From Larix kaempferi (lineage: Eukaryota > Streptophyta > Pinopsida > Pinales > Pinaceae): a stretch of DNA of 64,000 nt. The stretch lies in NCBI GenBank assembly GCA_027924585.1, contig BSBM01000047.1:26529001-26593000 (forward strand), written 5' to 3'. The translations under genes were made by a program, and so were the position numbers. Positions 11,650-20,792 of this stretch are shown piece by piece (within the stretch, counting starts at the first letter, position 1; the number at the start of each line of letters is the position of its first letter). A model generated the notes under the pieces. That model was not told the DNA's origin. It made no database searches and worked only from the letters and a program-made list of their open reading frames with translations.

Positions 11650-12090
11650 TCTTATAGCCATCCTCTCAATTAAAGTTATTCGGGTGCTTTTAGATTTCCA
11701 GAGCCTCTCTAATAAGTTTGGAGGAGTACTAAGTTGTGGAGGCTAGAATTTTGGTTTGATCAAGGCATATGTGGTGTTTGGAGTTAAAGGAACACTCTAC
11801 AATAGAAGATTTGTTTAGACGATTGTGAGTGATATATGTGATATCTTCTTTAAGACGGGTTTGGATGGATCTACCAGTTTGTTCGATGTAGGTTTTTCCA
11901 CATGAGCAATGAATTCGATAGAATCCCTAGGATAGAAAGGGGTTAGGTTTATATTTTATGCTCTTGAGTAGTTGTTTAAGAGTTTTGTGAGGTTTAAATA
12001 TTTTTTTGATGTTATTTTTAATTAAGAGTTTAGATATGCAATCAATGATTCCATGGATATAAGGAAGAGAGATGACTGATTGGGGAGGAA
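11650..12090 (-). pseudogene. PLE GIY-YIG endonuclease domain remnant
   Basis: From 12090 down the peptide runs SVISLPYIHGIIDCISKLLI (RT-EN linker) and reaches GFYRIHCSCGKTYIEQTGRS at about 11930-11870, matching the PLE nuclease start in which GVY...CxCG..YIGQTxR is usual. The second G of YIG is now E. Arg in TGRSIQTRL, KHHICLDQTKILAS and the Glu in LIREALEI (about 11700) are the further conserved positions. Stops interrupt it at about 11937, 11740 and 11690. The domain nicks DNA to prime integration in live PLEs. Homing endonucleases share the fold, but the RT directly upstream excludes that reading. Confidence 0.83.
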
Positions 12091-12239
12091 AAGAAAGCTT
12101 AGGGGGTTTGGTTTTTCAGATGAAGGACTTGTTGAAAATTTTGGTTAATGAGGCGTCGGGGATAACCATTGGAAAAGAGGGACTTGGTAAGGTGTGATTT
12201 CTCTTGGTTAAGGTGTTGGGGATTGGAGATTCAAACAAC

Positions 12240-12760
12240 TCTGCTAATAAGAGTTTTAAGAACTGCAGTTTTTTGAGAGGGATGGTGATGGGTTTGGGCG
12301 TGAAGATATCTATTAGTGTGTCTTTTTTTTATAAACTTGATGAGAGATGAATCCATTTTGTTGTCGGGTGACCAGGACATCAAGAAAAGGAAGAGAGTCA
12401 AATTGTTGTATTTCCATGGTGAATTGGATGTGAGGAGAAATACTATTTAGATGATTGTGAAATTTGTCGAGGGAAGTACAACCATGAGGCCAAATGACAA
12501 AGGTATTGTCCATCAACCGAAAACAACATTTGGGTTTGAGGGGGAAGGACTGGAGAGCTAAGGTTTCAAAATGTTCCATGAAAATGTTGGAAATGACCGG
12601 GGATAGACAAGATTGCATGGCATATCCTTCAGTTTGCTCATAAAACTTATCTTTGGAACAAAAAAAAGTAGAAGGAAAGTCTTAATAAGATGAAGGGTTT
12701 GTTCATCAACAAGTTTAGAGATGATGTTAAGGGCTTTAGGGGTATTTTAAAAAATTTGTC
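12240..12760 (-). pseudogene. PLE reverse transcriptase palm/thumb remnant
   Basis: The minus strand from about 12750 reads ALNIISKLVDEQTLHLIKT, then FYEQTEGYAMQSCLSPVISN and IFMEHFETLALQSF, the PLE RT signature normally AMGSPLSPVIANIFMEHFE. The catalytic region is LMDNTFVIWPHG where YVDDTFVIW is usual, so an active-site Asp is now Asn. PHIQFTMEI, LPFLDVLVTR and HQVYKKKTH are thumb motifs of the family. A frameshift near 12313 is followed by RYLHAQTHHHPSQK, also canonical. PLE reverse transcriptases are close to telomerase; this copy is inactive. Confidence 0.87.
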
Positions 12761-12764
12761 CAAC

Positions 12765-13147
12765 TTAGAAATTAGACCAAAGATATAATTTATTTTAACA
12801 AACTACAAAGATACTAATGAAGGATTTGGACAAAACAATGAATCACATTTTGTAATGTTACGATATTTAATTTATAAACTATTACTTATAATATAATATA
12901 GCTTAATTATTAACTATTAATTTATAATGAATTTTTTATAAGAATAATAAAAAGATTTGAGTTAAGATGGATTTAAGGTAGTATATGTTTGTATTTCAAT
13001 GTTTACTGAGTATGATGCAACTATATGGTAAACACAATAATGAATAATTGTGCCAAATATAATTGACTTCGTTTTTTTTAAAATCTTACTACGGTTCATG
13101 TAAACGAATTCCAACATCCACAAAAATGAAATAAAAACATGTCTCCA
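12765..13147. other. AT-rich spacer, nothing recognised
   Basis: Between the broken 5' side of the PLE and the L1c RNase H remnant. Very AT-rich, with no open frame or repeat that I can identify. Confidence 0.4.
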
Positions 13148-13640
13148 CTAAGAAACTTGTAAAGGCCTTTCATTCACTTGTACTTCATCATGTAGCTCCA
13201 TGATTACATATGTGTTTAAAGTATATTGAAGTCCTCCTTTGGACAAAGTATCACCCACTCTATTCAATTCTCTAAACACGTGTGAGTAAAAATTTTCAGA
13301 AGTGTATTTCCTTTATTTTTACCTTGTCAAAGATGGGTTGTAAAACATATTGTTTAACCTGAATCTACCTTCCCTTCAAGCAATAACTAATTATGAGTCC
13401 CCAAAAATATGCAAGTTGAGGACACCCTTGTTAGCATCTAATTTCAATAGGTACTTCAAAGACATGAGCAAAGAAAAGTTGTATGTACCCTCCCCTAATC
13501 CTATCTTAAAGGTGAAGTTTTTAGTCTTATGCAGATAAAGGGAACCATTTACACCAAGTATGTAATTATTTTTTTGGCTAGCCTTCTCAAAAAGAACCCG
13601 TGAGGAAAAATATCAATAGGTGGATGATTTAGAGTTTTGG
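13148..13640 (-). pseudogene. L1c: RNase H remnant of another plant LINE
   Basis: Minus-strand translation gives GVNGSLYLHKTKNFTFKIGL, then GEGTYNFSLLMSLKYLLKLD, LHIFGDS*LVIACLKG (catalytic Asp in GDS, stop just after) and, near the end, YSHVFRELNRVGDTLSKGGL, the C-terminal motif that in intact copies reads HVYRELN..AD.LSK. The frame closes with a stop at 13148. These are the RNase H signatures of plant L1 ORF2. No RT of this copy is recognisable upstream, so it is an isolated fragment or its upstream part is too decayed. Confidence 0.72.
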
Positions 13641-15234
13641 TCTTTTGAACCTTAGGAGAAAATTTTATAATTGAGAATATGGATTTTATCAGTGCCACAC
13701 ATTCAAAAAGAGACACAAATATATCATTGAATATATCTTCATTTTGAGAAAGACAAATATCCTAACTAACCACTAAGTGGAGAGCCATGTATTCTTTCAA
13801 ATCATTATTCCAAATTCTTATATCCTTTATTCACATTTTGTATTGTTTTGATGCTTAAAATCTTTGTTGTACTTGTCAACATTGTAAAAAACTCCTTCCC
13901 TTGTGTAATCCTCATCACTTAAGAACATTCTCCCCATTTACAAACTCCTTTGTCTTAGATAGAACCATATAGCCCTCCGCTCAAACAACAAAACCATTTC
14001 CTTCCTCTAAGCTTCGAATCAAAGTTGCTCTTGTAACCAACACTTTTTCTATCCTTCGTACATTTCACATCTGACAATGAGTACTATCACCTTTGTCCCA
14101 TACAATGCCATTGTTAATCACTTCATTTCCACTTGGGATACCAACAAAACATTCTTCAATACCTATTTTTTTGGTCATGTTCACCCATAAACCAATCCTC
14201 TTGATATTGTCACATGAAAACACTTTGATGAACCTCCATTATGGAAGATTGAGTGGCCTTCAATAGGTCTAGGATGTAATCTACCTCCTCCATTCCAAAC
14301 CTTAAACCGTCAAGAACCCTAAATTAACCTTCAAAGCATCTTCCAGCTCCATCCTCTAGATTTTTACCATCTTATAATAGTTATAAAATGTATCTAAATT
14401 CTCTTAATACAATAAAATTTATTAACAATTTTTTAAAATATACACATTTTGAAAGATGTATTATAAATTTGTTTAACTTTATACATTTTTGAAATGATTT
14501 TCCTAAATAGCAAAGTGAGAGATACAACTATTTTTTTTTCAAATTTACAATATAACATGTTAGATCTCTACACAATTGCGAAAGACTATGATGGTTGGTT
14601 GTCAGAAAATCCTATGGATTGGATACACACAGAATCCCTTTCATTGAAATAATATTATTCATGTGTTTTATTGTATCATATCAACCATAACTAACAAATC
14701 AAATCACATTCCATCATAAAACGATCATTATGGTACTCGGTAAAATAGATTGACATTCATTTTATGTATAAAATGATGACATAGATAATCTATTAAAAAA
14801 AAAGTAGACACCTATCACAACGTACCTTCAATGCAATTTTATGTGATGTATGAACACCATATCAACATAGTTTTTTTTTTTTGACAATTTTCATCAGTGC
14901 ATGCATTTTATGAGAGAGAATTTTAGAAAATATTACTCATAAGAGAGGGAACAATGGTGGTTGTGAGATGTCATGACACTACTAAAGGTTATAACTTGTC
15001 TATAAAATTAAAATTTGACAATGAAAATTTTTAATTTTTAATTTACCAGCCGTATTATTGATCTAGCATGTATGGATATTGATTGCAATTGTCCACTTCA
15101 ATCTAATGGCACCATTTTCATTAATACAACACTCTGATCATAACTACTTAGAAATTCAAGCTCATAGGTCATTCCTCTTCCAAAAACCTCGCCTCTCTAC
15201 CTAAATTCATCACCTCCACTCTTCCCTCATAGGG
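13640..15234. other. Unassigned AT-rich DNA
   Basis: About 1.6 kb. The minus-strand translation from 14350 to 13640 gives peptides such as NVRRIEKVLVTRATLIRSLE, which could be more of the L1c element, but I cannot name a domain. From 14350 to 15230 I see only AT-rich sequence with homopolymer runs. Confidence 0.4.
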
Positions 15235-16080
15235 ATGGATCTGGGAGGGTTGAATCCTCCTCAAGATGAGGATGTTTCATTTCGCTCATTGGTAAATTCT
15301 ATGGGAAAATCAATCTTTAAATCCCCCAACTCACGATTTGTAAAGAAATGCAATGCCATTCCAAATGTTCAACGCCCAATTGTTTATCCTTGCCTTAAAG
15401 TTATTTCTCTTTCTAAGAGGGGGTTGATGGGTCAGTTCATAGGTCTCTATCCCTCTCCAAATTCGATGGATGTTTGGATGAAAATGAATTGGATTATAAT
15501 GATAAAGGGATAGCTCCCCTATTTATTCTATGCGCATGGATTCTATTTGTTTATTTTCGAATTAAAAGAGGACAAAGACCTCACATTTAGAAATAGGCCT
15601 TACTTCATGGGATCTATAGGCATGTGTTTAAATAAATGGACTCCCAATTTTGATTGAGAAATCAATGTCCCCTCAATAGTGTTTGTATGGGTTAGATTAC
15701 CACATATTCATGTTCATTGTTGGAATGAAGACTCTCTAAACACAATAGGAAACACATTAGGAAATTACATAGACAAATTTGAGCCAAAATCTAGTATGTT
15801 TGCTTGTGTCAAAATATAAGTGGAAGTCAATCTAGAGAAAGGAATCCCTGAAACTATTGAAATCAACTTAGACAACTGGAGCCATACCCAAAAGATGGAT
15901 TTTGAGAATCCCCCCTTCTAGCGCAAGATATGTTGTAAGTATGGTCATTTGCAAAACACTGTACGAAATAAACCTCTTCCTCATCACCAAAAGACAAGGA
16001 GGTATGATGGAAAGTGGTTAAAGGAAAATGGGAAATAACCCACCATCTTCTCTATTCCATTAGGATTTGAAAGAAAAACC
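15235..16080 (+). pseudogene. L1d ORF1 (DUF4283 plus degraded zinc knuckle)
   Basis: This starts at an ATG at 15235 (MDLGGLNPPQDEDVSFRSLV). From about 15540, FYLFIFELKEDKDLTFRNRP, then FVWVRLPHIHVHCWNEDSLN and TIGNTLGNYIDKFEP form a clear DUF4283 region, followed by VEVNLEKGIPETIEINLDNW. RKICCKYGHLQNTVRNK at about 15925-15975 is a degraded CCHC knuckle (usually KCxxCxxxGHxxxxC). Stops occur at 15511, 15652, 15817 and 15918. This arrangement is typical of plant LINE ORF1, which packages the RNA. Confidence in the family is good. Confidence 0.78.
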
Positions 16081-17319
16081 CACCATAACTAACAAACTCA
16101 ACATCCTTACCTAGGTTGAAGAACCACCGGTCTCTTCAGCATCTCCCCTTGAGAACTTGGTTCCATCTCAAATCTCCCCAGATCCTACTCAAATATATCC
16201 TTCAAGTGCATGACGTAATGTTTCTCTCCCCTCCTTTGGGCCTTTGAATGAACTAGTGGATACCTATTATAATATTCATCCTTCAAAGGATGTTGCATTC
16301 CCCTACCTCTTTACAGATTCCGAAATATGTTCCACTCCCCCAGATGTTGTGATTCCAAGTACACAATAGGTCTTTCAAACATTTGGTGTCCTAAATCATG
16401 GAGCAACCTCCAAGAAAATAGATAAATTCTAGGAGAATGAGGACCTAAAGGAATAACAAATTCCAATAAAATTAGGTTGGAATATGCCCAAAGCAAAGAA
16501 ACAATCAAGGAAAATAACTTGGGCCTCCAAACCTCCATAGGATCCATGCTCTATGGTGGAAGCAAGATATCTTGATCAAAATATTGGGAATGCAACCAAT
16601 GATAAAACTAGGAAGAAAACCCAAAACCCCCTAGGTAAATAATGTTATAGAGAAAATCTAAAGCAAAATCTATGGCGAACATTAAAAGTTTATAATACCT
16701 AAGTATCCTCTCAATAAAAGAGACAAAAAATCAGAAAGGGTGCATGGAAGAAATGGGAGAAAAGAACTAGAAGGAAAGTGAAGGTATAACAATAAGTTCA
16801 AGAGGAGATTCATGGGGCATATATGCATCGTGGAATAATATGGGAAGCAAAGCTCAAGGCCACAAAGAGGGAGATGAAGAATTGGTTCAAATCCAACATC
16901 ATAGACCTGACAATTACAGGAAAGAATGTGCAATGATAGATCACAAAATATAAATGGATGTTGGAGAGAAAATATATAACCAAGCATGCACATATTGAGG
17001 AGATAAATATATATAGAAACCTTCATTAGGATTTTCGTTAAGAAGAGGAGCACTGGTGCCTCAAATCACTTAGCATCTAGCTCTCTACAAGGGACAAAAT
17101 TACATATATTTTCCATAGGAAATTCGGGGCTTGATGAAAATGAAACACTGTATTTGGAATATTAAATGAGCAAGGTGAAAAAATAATCTCCTTGTCGATA
17201 TTAAAAATGCAACCTATGCCAATTTCAAGGAGCTATAAATTAATGAAATTGAGGTATATCCTCAGTGTAGTCAAAACAATGATTTAAGGAATTCAAAGAA
17301 TGATAAATAATGAAGACAA
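16080..17319 (+). other. Degenerate L1d interior without a readable domain
   Basis: This stretch should hold the ORF1 C-terminus and the endonuclease. I cannot recognise either on the plus strand. A minus-strand open frame at 16682-17053 is hydrophobic and looks like a shadow. A deletion or strong decay here is likely. Confidence 0.5.
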
Positions 17320-17675
17320 CACAATGTTAAAGAGTGACATTGTGGAGGATGAAGTGATTAAAGCAATTTGGGGCCTAAAGAATGACAAGGCCCAAGGCCT
17401 TGATGGGTTCACTATCTCTTTTTATCAAGCTCGTTGGTTTATTATAAAATTTAATTTACTCAAAATGTCGTGATGGACTGAAAATAAAACCAAACTTGGA
17501 GGAGCCACAGACTCTTCTTTTGGGCCTAATCCCAAAATAATTCACCCCCCCTCTTTCTCCCGCTTCCATCCAATTTCCTTATGCAATTCCTCATACAAAA
17601 TGTTATCTAAAATATTAGCCAATAGGATGAACAAAGTGATCTATCAAGTGATATAAAAAAAACCAAGTTGGATTA
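17320..17675 (+). pseudogene. L1d ORF2 RT N-terminal part, cut by Copia A
   Basis: The linker DIVEDEVIKAIWGLKNDKAQ and GLDGFTISFYQARW (from GPDGF) is followed, after a frameshift, by PKIIHPPSFSRFHPISLCNS and SYKMLSKILANRMNKVIYQV. This is the RT fingers region (FRPISLCN, ILANRL) of L1. The frame ends at the left border of Copia A at 17675, where the five bases GATTA are the left half of the target duplication. Confidence 0.8.
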
Positions 17676-19117
17676 TGTTAATATTTGGTTGAGTTTTGAT
17701 CTTTAATTCTTTTAGATGTCAAAACTTCAAGCAATGAGACAATTCAATCACATGAAATTCATACATCCATAACACAGCGTAGACCCTAGGGAAAATCCTC
17801 AAAACTATGAGAAGAAAAGCCCCAACAATTCTTCTTAGTATAATATAATGGATAGTAGAGAATGATTTCTTTTGCAACATAGCGGATTTCTTTTGGAAGA
17901 TAAGAGATCACCAAACACTCTCAGTGAAGATACGAAAGAAATAGAGAAGATATATCAATCGAAGAAGCGCCTTTCCTTCAATAATAATATGTTGCACACA
18001 AAGAGAAGCGCCTTACCTTCAAAGAAAAAGAGAATTCACTTCACATTGGATTCATCAATCCCATATAACATATTTATACATTCTTCTCTTCTATTTTTAT
18101 CTTCTAACTTCAGGATGAACTCACCCTCAAACTGGATGTATTAATCGTGCATGCAAAGGTGCGCCCCAATTCTCATGCAATGCTTTATCTCACCGAGCTG
18201 TCACTTAGGATGAAATCGCCTCTTAATTAAAATATTTCCCACTTAGTTAGGTGGCTAACTTAAGTGTCGTCACTTAGTTAACTATGTATTCTTTGTTGTC
18301 GCTTAGTTAACTCTCTTTAATTGATTCTCCTTTATTTACTGAAGTGTCATCTTTTAGTTTAACTAAAGTGAAAACACTATAGTTAACTAGTCCTTCTTAT
18401 TTAACACTTAGTTAACTAAAATCATGTTGATTGATTTACTTGAAGTGACCATTGTGAGTTCTTTAGTTAATTGAGGTAAATCTAAAATTGATGCTTTAAC
18501 TGAAGCATTGATTGAGGCATGCATTGATACTTAAATGAAGCTTTATAGCTGAAGTGTCTGCATGGGCAATTTTGAATTATCTTGATCTATATGCTTTATA
18601 TTTTATTTCTTTATCTCTTACTGCATGGTCAATATGTGCTAATTTTAATTATCCGTCACATTACATTATACTAAGAAGACTTATCAGATTCTGTGAGCAT
18701 AGTATATTATTATGAACCAAATGATCATATGCTAAATTAATTCACTTTAGAGGTGATCAATCTCTAAAGGAGACTTAATAGCAACTAGTGATCATGGTTA
18801 ATCATACATCACACAACATTAAATGTTTTTAACAAGTAAAGCATGACCTTTGTACAGAAGGTCCACCTCTATATAGGAGTTCCATCTTATGGATACCTTT
18901 ATACAGAAGGTTCACATGAGAATCATAACTTGACACACAAGTATGGAGGCTTGTCCAATAAGACTTTACAACATCATTACTTTGATAAATTACATCTATA
19001 CGGGAGGAAGAAACTTTACACAGAAGGAAATCAAAGTGCTCACCTCTATATGAGAGGATCAATCTTGGCTACACAAGATTGGTTTAGAGAATGGCTCAGG
19101 ATGCTATATATTTAACA
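17676..19117 (-). repeat. Copia A 3' LTR (left copy)
   Basis: Matches 41524-42966 end to end with many substitutions. It carries a cluster of AGTTAACT-type palindromes at 18230-18500 and repeated CTTTATACAGAAGGT-like motifs at 18845-19030. The 14-base tail matches the CA end expected for an LTR. Confidence 0.92.
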
Positions 19118-19126
19118 CTCCCTCTC
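19118..19126 (-). other. Copia A polypurine tract
   Basis: On the minus strand GAGAGGGAG directly precedes the 3' LTR start, the position expected for the plus-strand primer. Confidence 0.7.
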
Positions 19127-19143
19127 AGCAAGGGAGGAATTCT

Positions 19144-19614
19144 CTGCCATACCAAGCTTGTCTCAGAAGTACCTGAACTTTGTCACTGATAGAGGCTTTG
19201 CTAACATATCTGCAATATGCTCATGAGTATAAATGTACTAAAGTTTCACTGTACCTTTTTGGGCCATGTCTTGGATGAAGTGATACTCCATTTCAATGTG
19301 CTTCAAATTGTCATGAAACACTGGGTTTTCAGAAAGCTTGATGCAACTTTTATTGTCACACCTAATAACTGCAGGCTCAGGATTTTCACTGAACAACCTT
19401 GCAAGTAGTTGTCTGAGCCACATTGCTTCTCGGCATGCAACACTAGTAGCTATGTATTCTGCTTCGGTAGTGCTCTGGGCTATGGAGCCCTGCTTCCTAC
19501 TGGACCAAGATATCATAACTTATCCTAGGCTATAACAGTAGCTGGATGTACTCTTACGATCCACAATGCTTCCTCTCCAGTCGAAGTCTATATAACCAAG
19601 TAACATGACTCCTT
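19144..19614 (-). pseudogene. Copia A RNase H, C-terminal part
   Basis: The frame gives DFDWRGSIVDRKSTS (normally SDSDWAGS.DDRKSTSG), WSSRKQGSIAQSTTEAEYIA, EAMWLRQLLARLF and NPVFHDNLKHIEMEYHFIQD, then a stop and HIADMLAKPL. These are Copia RNase H motifs (D, E in AEAEY, and D in CDNKS). It continues the RT at 38345-39380 once B and C are removed; the 26 bases at 26923-26948 supply the missing middle. Stops near 19237 and 19518 mark decay. Confidence 0.87.
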
Positions 19615-20218
19615 TGTTGATGTATATGTAACTTCGGAATGTATTTCATCTATGTATTTCATATATATTTATTGTACCCTTATAAGAGATGTGTTATTCC
19701 TCTATAAGGAAGTGTCGTCATGTGGATTGACAAGTGTCGCAAGTGTGTGTACTTGCCGATGGGTTATTAGACCACCATGTGTGGGGTCAGCCCTGAAATA
19801 TATATTATATTGTGGATGTATCTAGATAGACAAGTCGGCCCCATAGTGTAACTAGGAAAACATGTTAGTATAAATAGAAATCGGGAGATCTCTATTTTCA
19901 TCACTCGAAAACTCACACTTCTCTCACTCAGAAAGTGGCACACTAGTGAGGAGGAGGATCATCTGCTACTAGGAGACTATCTTAGTGTATCTTGGTTGTA
20001 CTTTGGTTGAGCCATTGCTCTCTCTATCTCTGAGGAAGTTGTGGGGTTTTTCACCTTAGGGTTTTCCCCACGGAAACTCTATGTCTCTTGTCTCTCATGC
20101 TTTTGATTCTTGTGATGCTTGTCATGCTTCTTGTGATTGTTATGCATTGATATATTGTATATGTTATTCTCTTAGTGAAGATCCTAGAGTATTGTGAATT
20201 AATGCTCAAAATTTAACA
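19615..20218 (+). repeat. Copia B 5' LTR
   Basis: 604 bp, TG...CA ends. A TATA box TATAAATA lies at 19869-19876 with a palindromic hairpin directly after it. Matches the right LTR at about 97%. Confidence 0.95.
19869..19894 (+). promoter_or_regulatory. Copia B 5' LTR TATA box and overlapping hairpin
   Basis: TATAAATA is followed by arms TAGAAATC (19875-19882) and GATCTCTA (19887-19894) around a GGGA loop. The arm has one mismatch here, whereas the right LTR copy pairs perfectly. Transcription would be expected to start about 25-35 bases after the TATA box. Confidence 0.7.
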
Positions 20219-20230
20219 TGGTATCAAAGC
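20219..20230 (+). other. Copia B primer-binding site (initiator-Met tRNA type)
   Basis: TGGTATCAAAGC directly follows the 5' LTR, one base from the common plant Copia site TGGTATCAGAGC. Confidence 0.88.
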
Positions 20231-20792
20231 TAACCTGAGAAGAAGACATTTTGCAGTGACGGAAACTTGAGTTTCTTGTTTATTGGGTTTCTCTCCATAG
20301 CGTTTGGAAAAGAAGTATTGTAGATTGACTCTACTCATCAAGGCGAATCTATCTGTCCAATCATAATTCAATTCTGAGCATTTTCATATTTGGCCCTAAA
20401 AATTAGGGTTTCCACAAAAATAGGAATCTTTGAAATCGGAAAACATAGCTGGAAGCGCCTTGCAAAACTAGAAGTTTAGATCTTTGGATCAAGATTTTTG
20501 GCTGGGTAGATCTCCGGGAAACTCAAACCCTAATTCAGGGCTCTCCCTAGTGAACCCAGGAGGACAAAAAGGCAAATCTGAAGGGTAAAGCTTTACTGAT
20601 CTCAAATTCTGAATACACCAGGCTGATCAGCTCATCAAGGCGCATCTTTCTATCCTTTCAGAAAGTTGAAATTCACATTTTGAATTTTTAATATTTTTTC
20701 GACAAACCCTAATCTGGGACCAGATCTAATTTTCAGCATTTCAAGTGGTAAGACCTAAATCTTTTCTATTTCCATTTGAAGTACTCTTTAAG
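20231..20792 (+). other. Copia B leader before gag
   Basis: An untranslated leader of about 560 bases between primer site and gag ATG. One copy of a block about 160 bp long (from near 20400 to 20550, ending in AACCCTAATTCAGGGC) occurs here; the related element E has two tandem versions. No open frame of note. Confidence 0.6.

Larger units (their letters stand above)
11650..12760 (-). mobile_element. Penelope-like element with GIY-YIG endonuclease, truncated
   Basis: On the minus strand, a PLE-type reverse transcriptase region is followed by a GIY-YIG nuclease, the domain order that defines endonuclease-bearing Penelope-like elements. The upstream part (most RT fingers and the N-terminus) is missing above about 12760. 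Stops and frameshifts at about 12240, 12115 and 12050 show it is dead. In plants, endonuclease-bearing PLEs are known to me mainly from conifers (Dryad), which underlies my guess at the organism. Confidence 0.85.

Noticed and set aside
11650-12000. GIY-YIG domain as part of a homing endonuclease or DNA repair gene
   Set aside because: A PLE-type RT with AM.S.LSPVI and thumb motifs lies directly upstream on the same strand, the diagnostic PLE arrangement.
16682-17053. Minus-strand open frame of 123 aa with membrane-like composition
   Set aside because: It lies antisense inside the decayed L1d, and purine-rich DNA gives Phe/Leu/Pro-rich antisense frames.
18829-19115. Overlapping plus and minus open frames of 77-90 aa near the left LTR of Copia A
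   Set aside because: Entirely within LTR sequence with repeated CTTTATACAGAAGGT-type motifs; the right LTR has stops in the equivalent frame.
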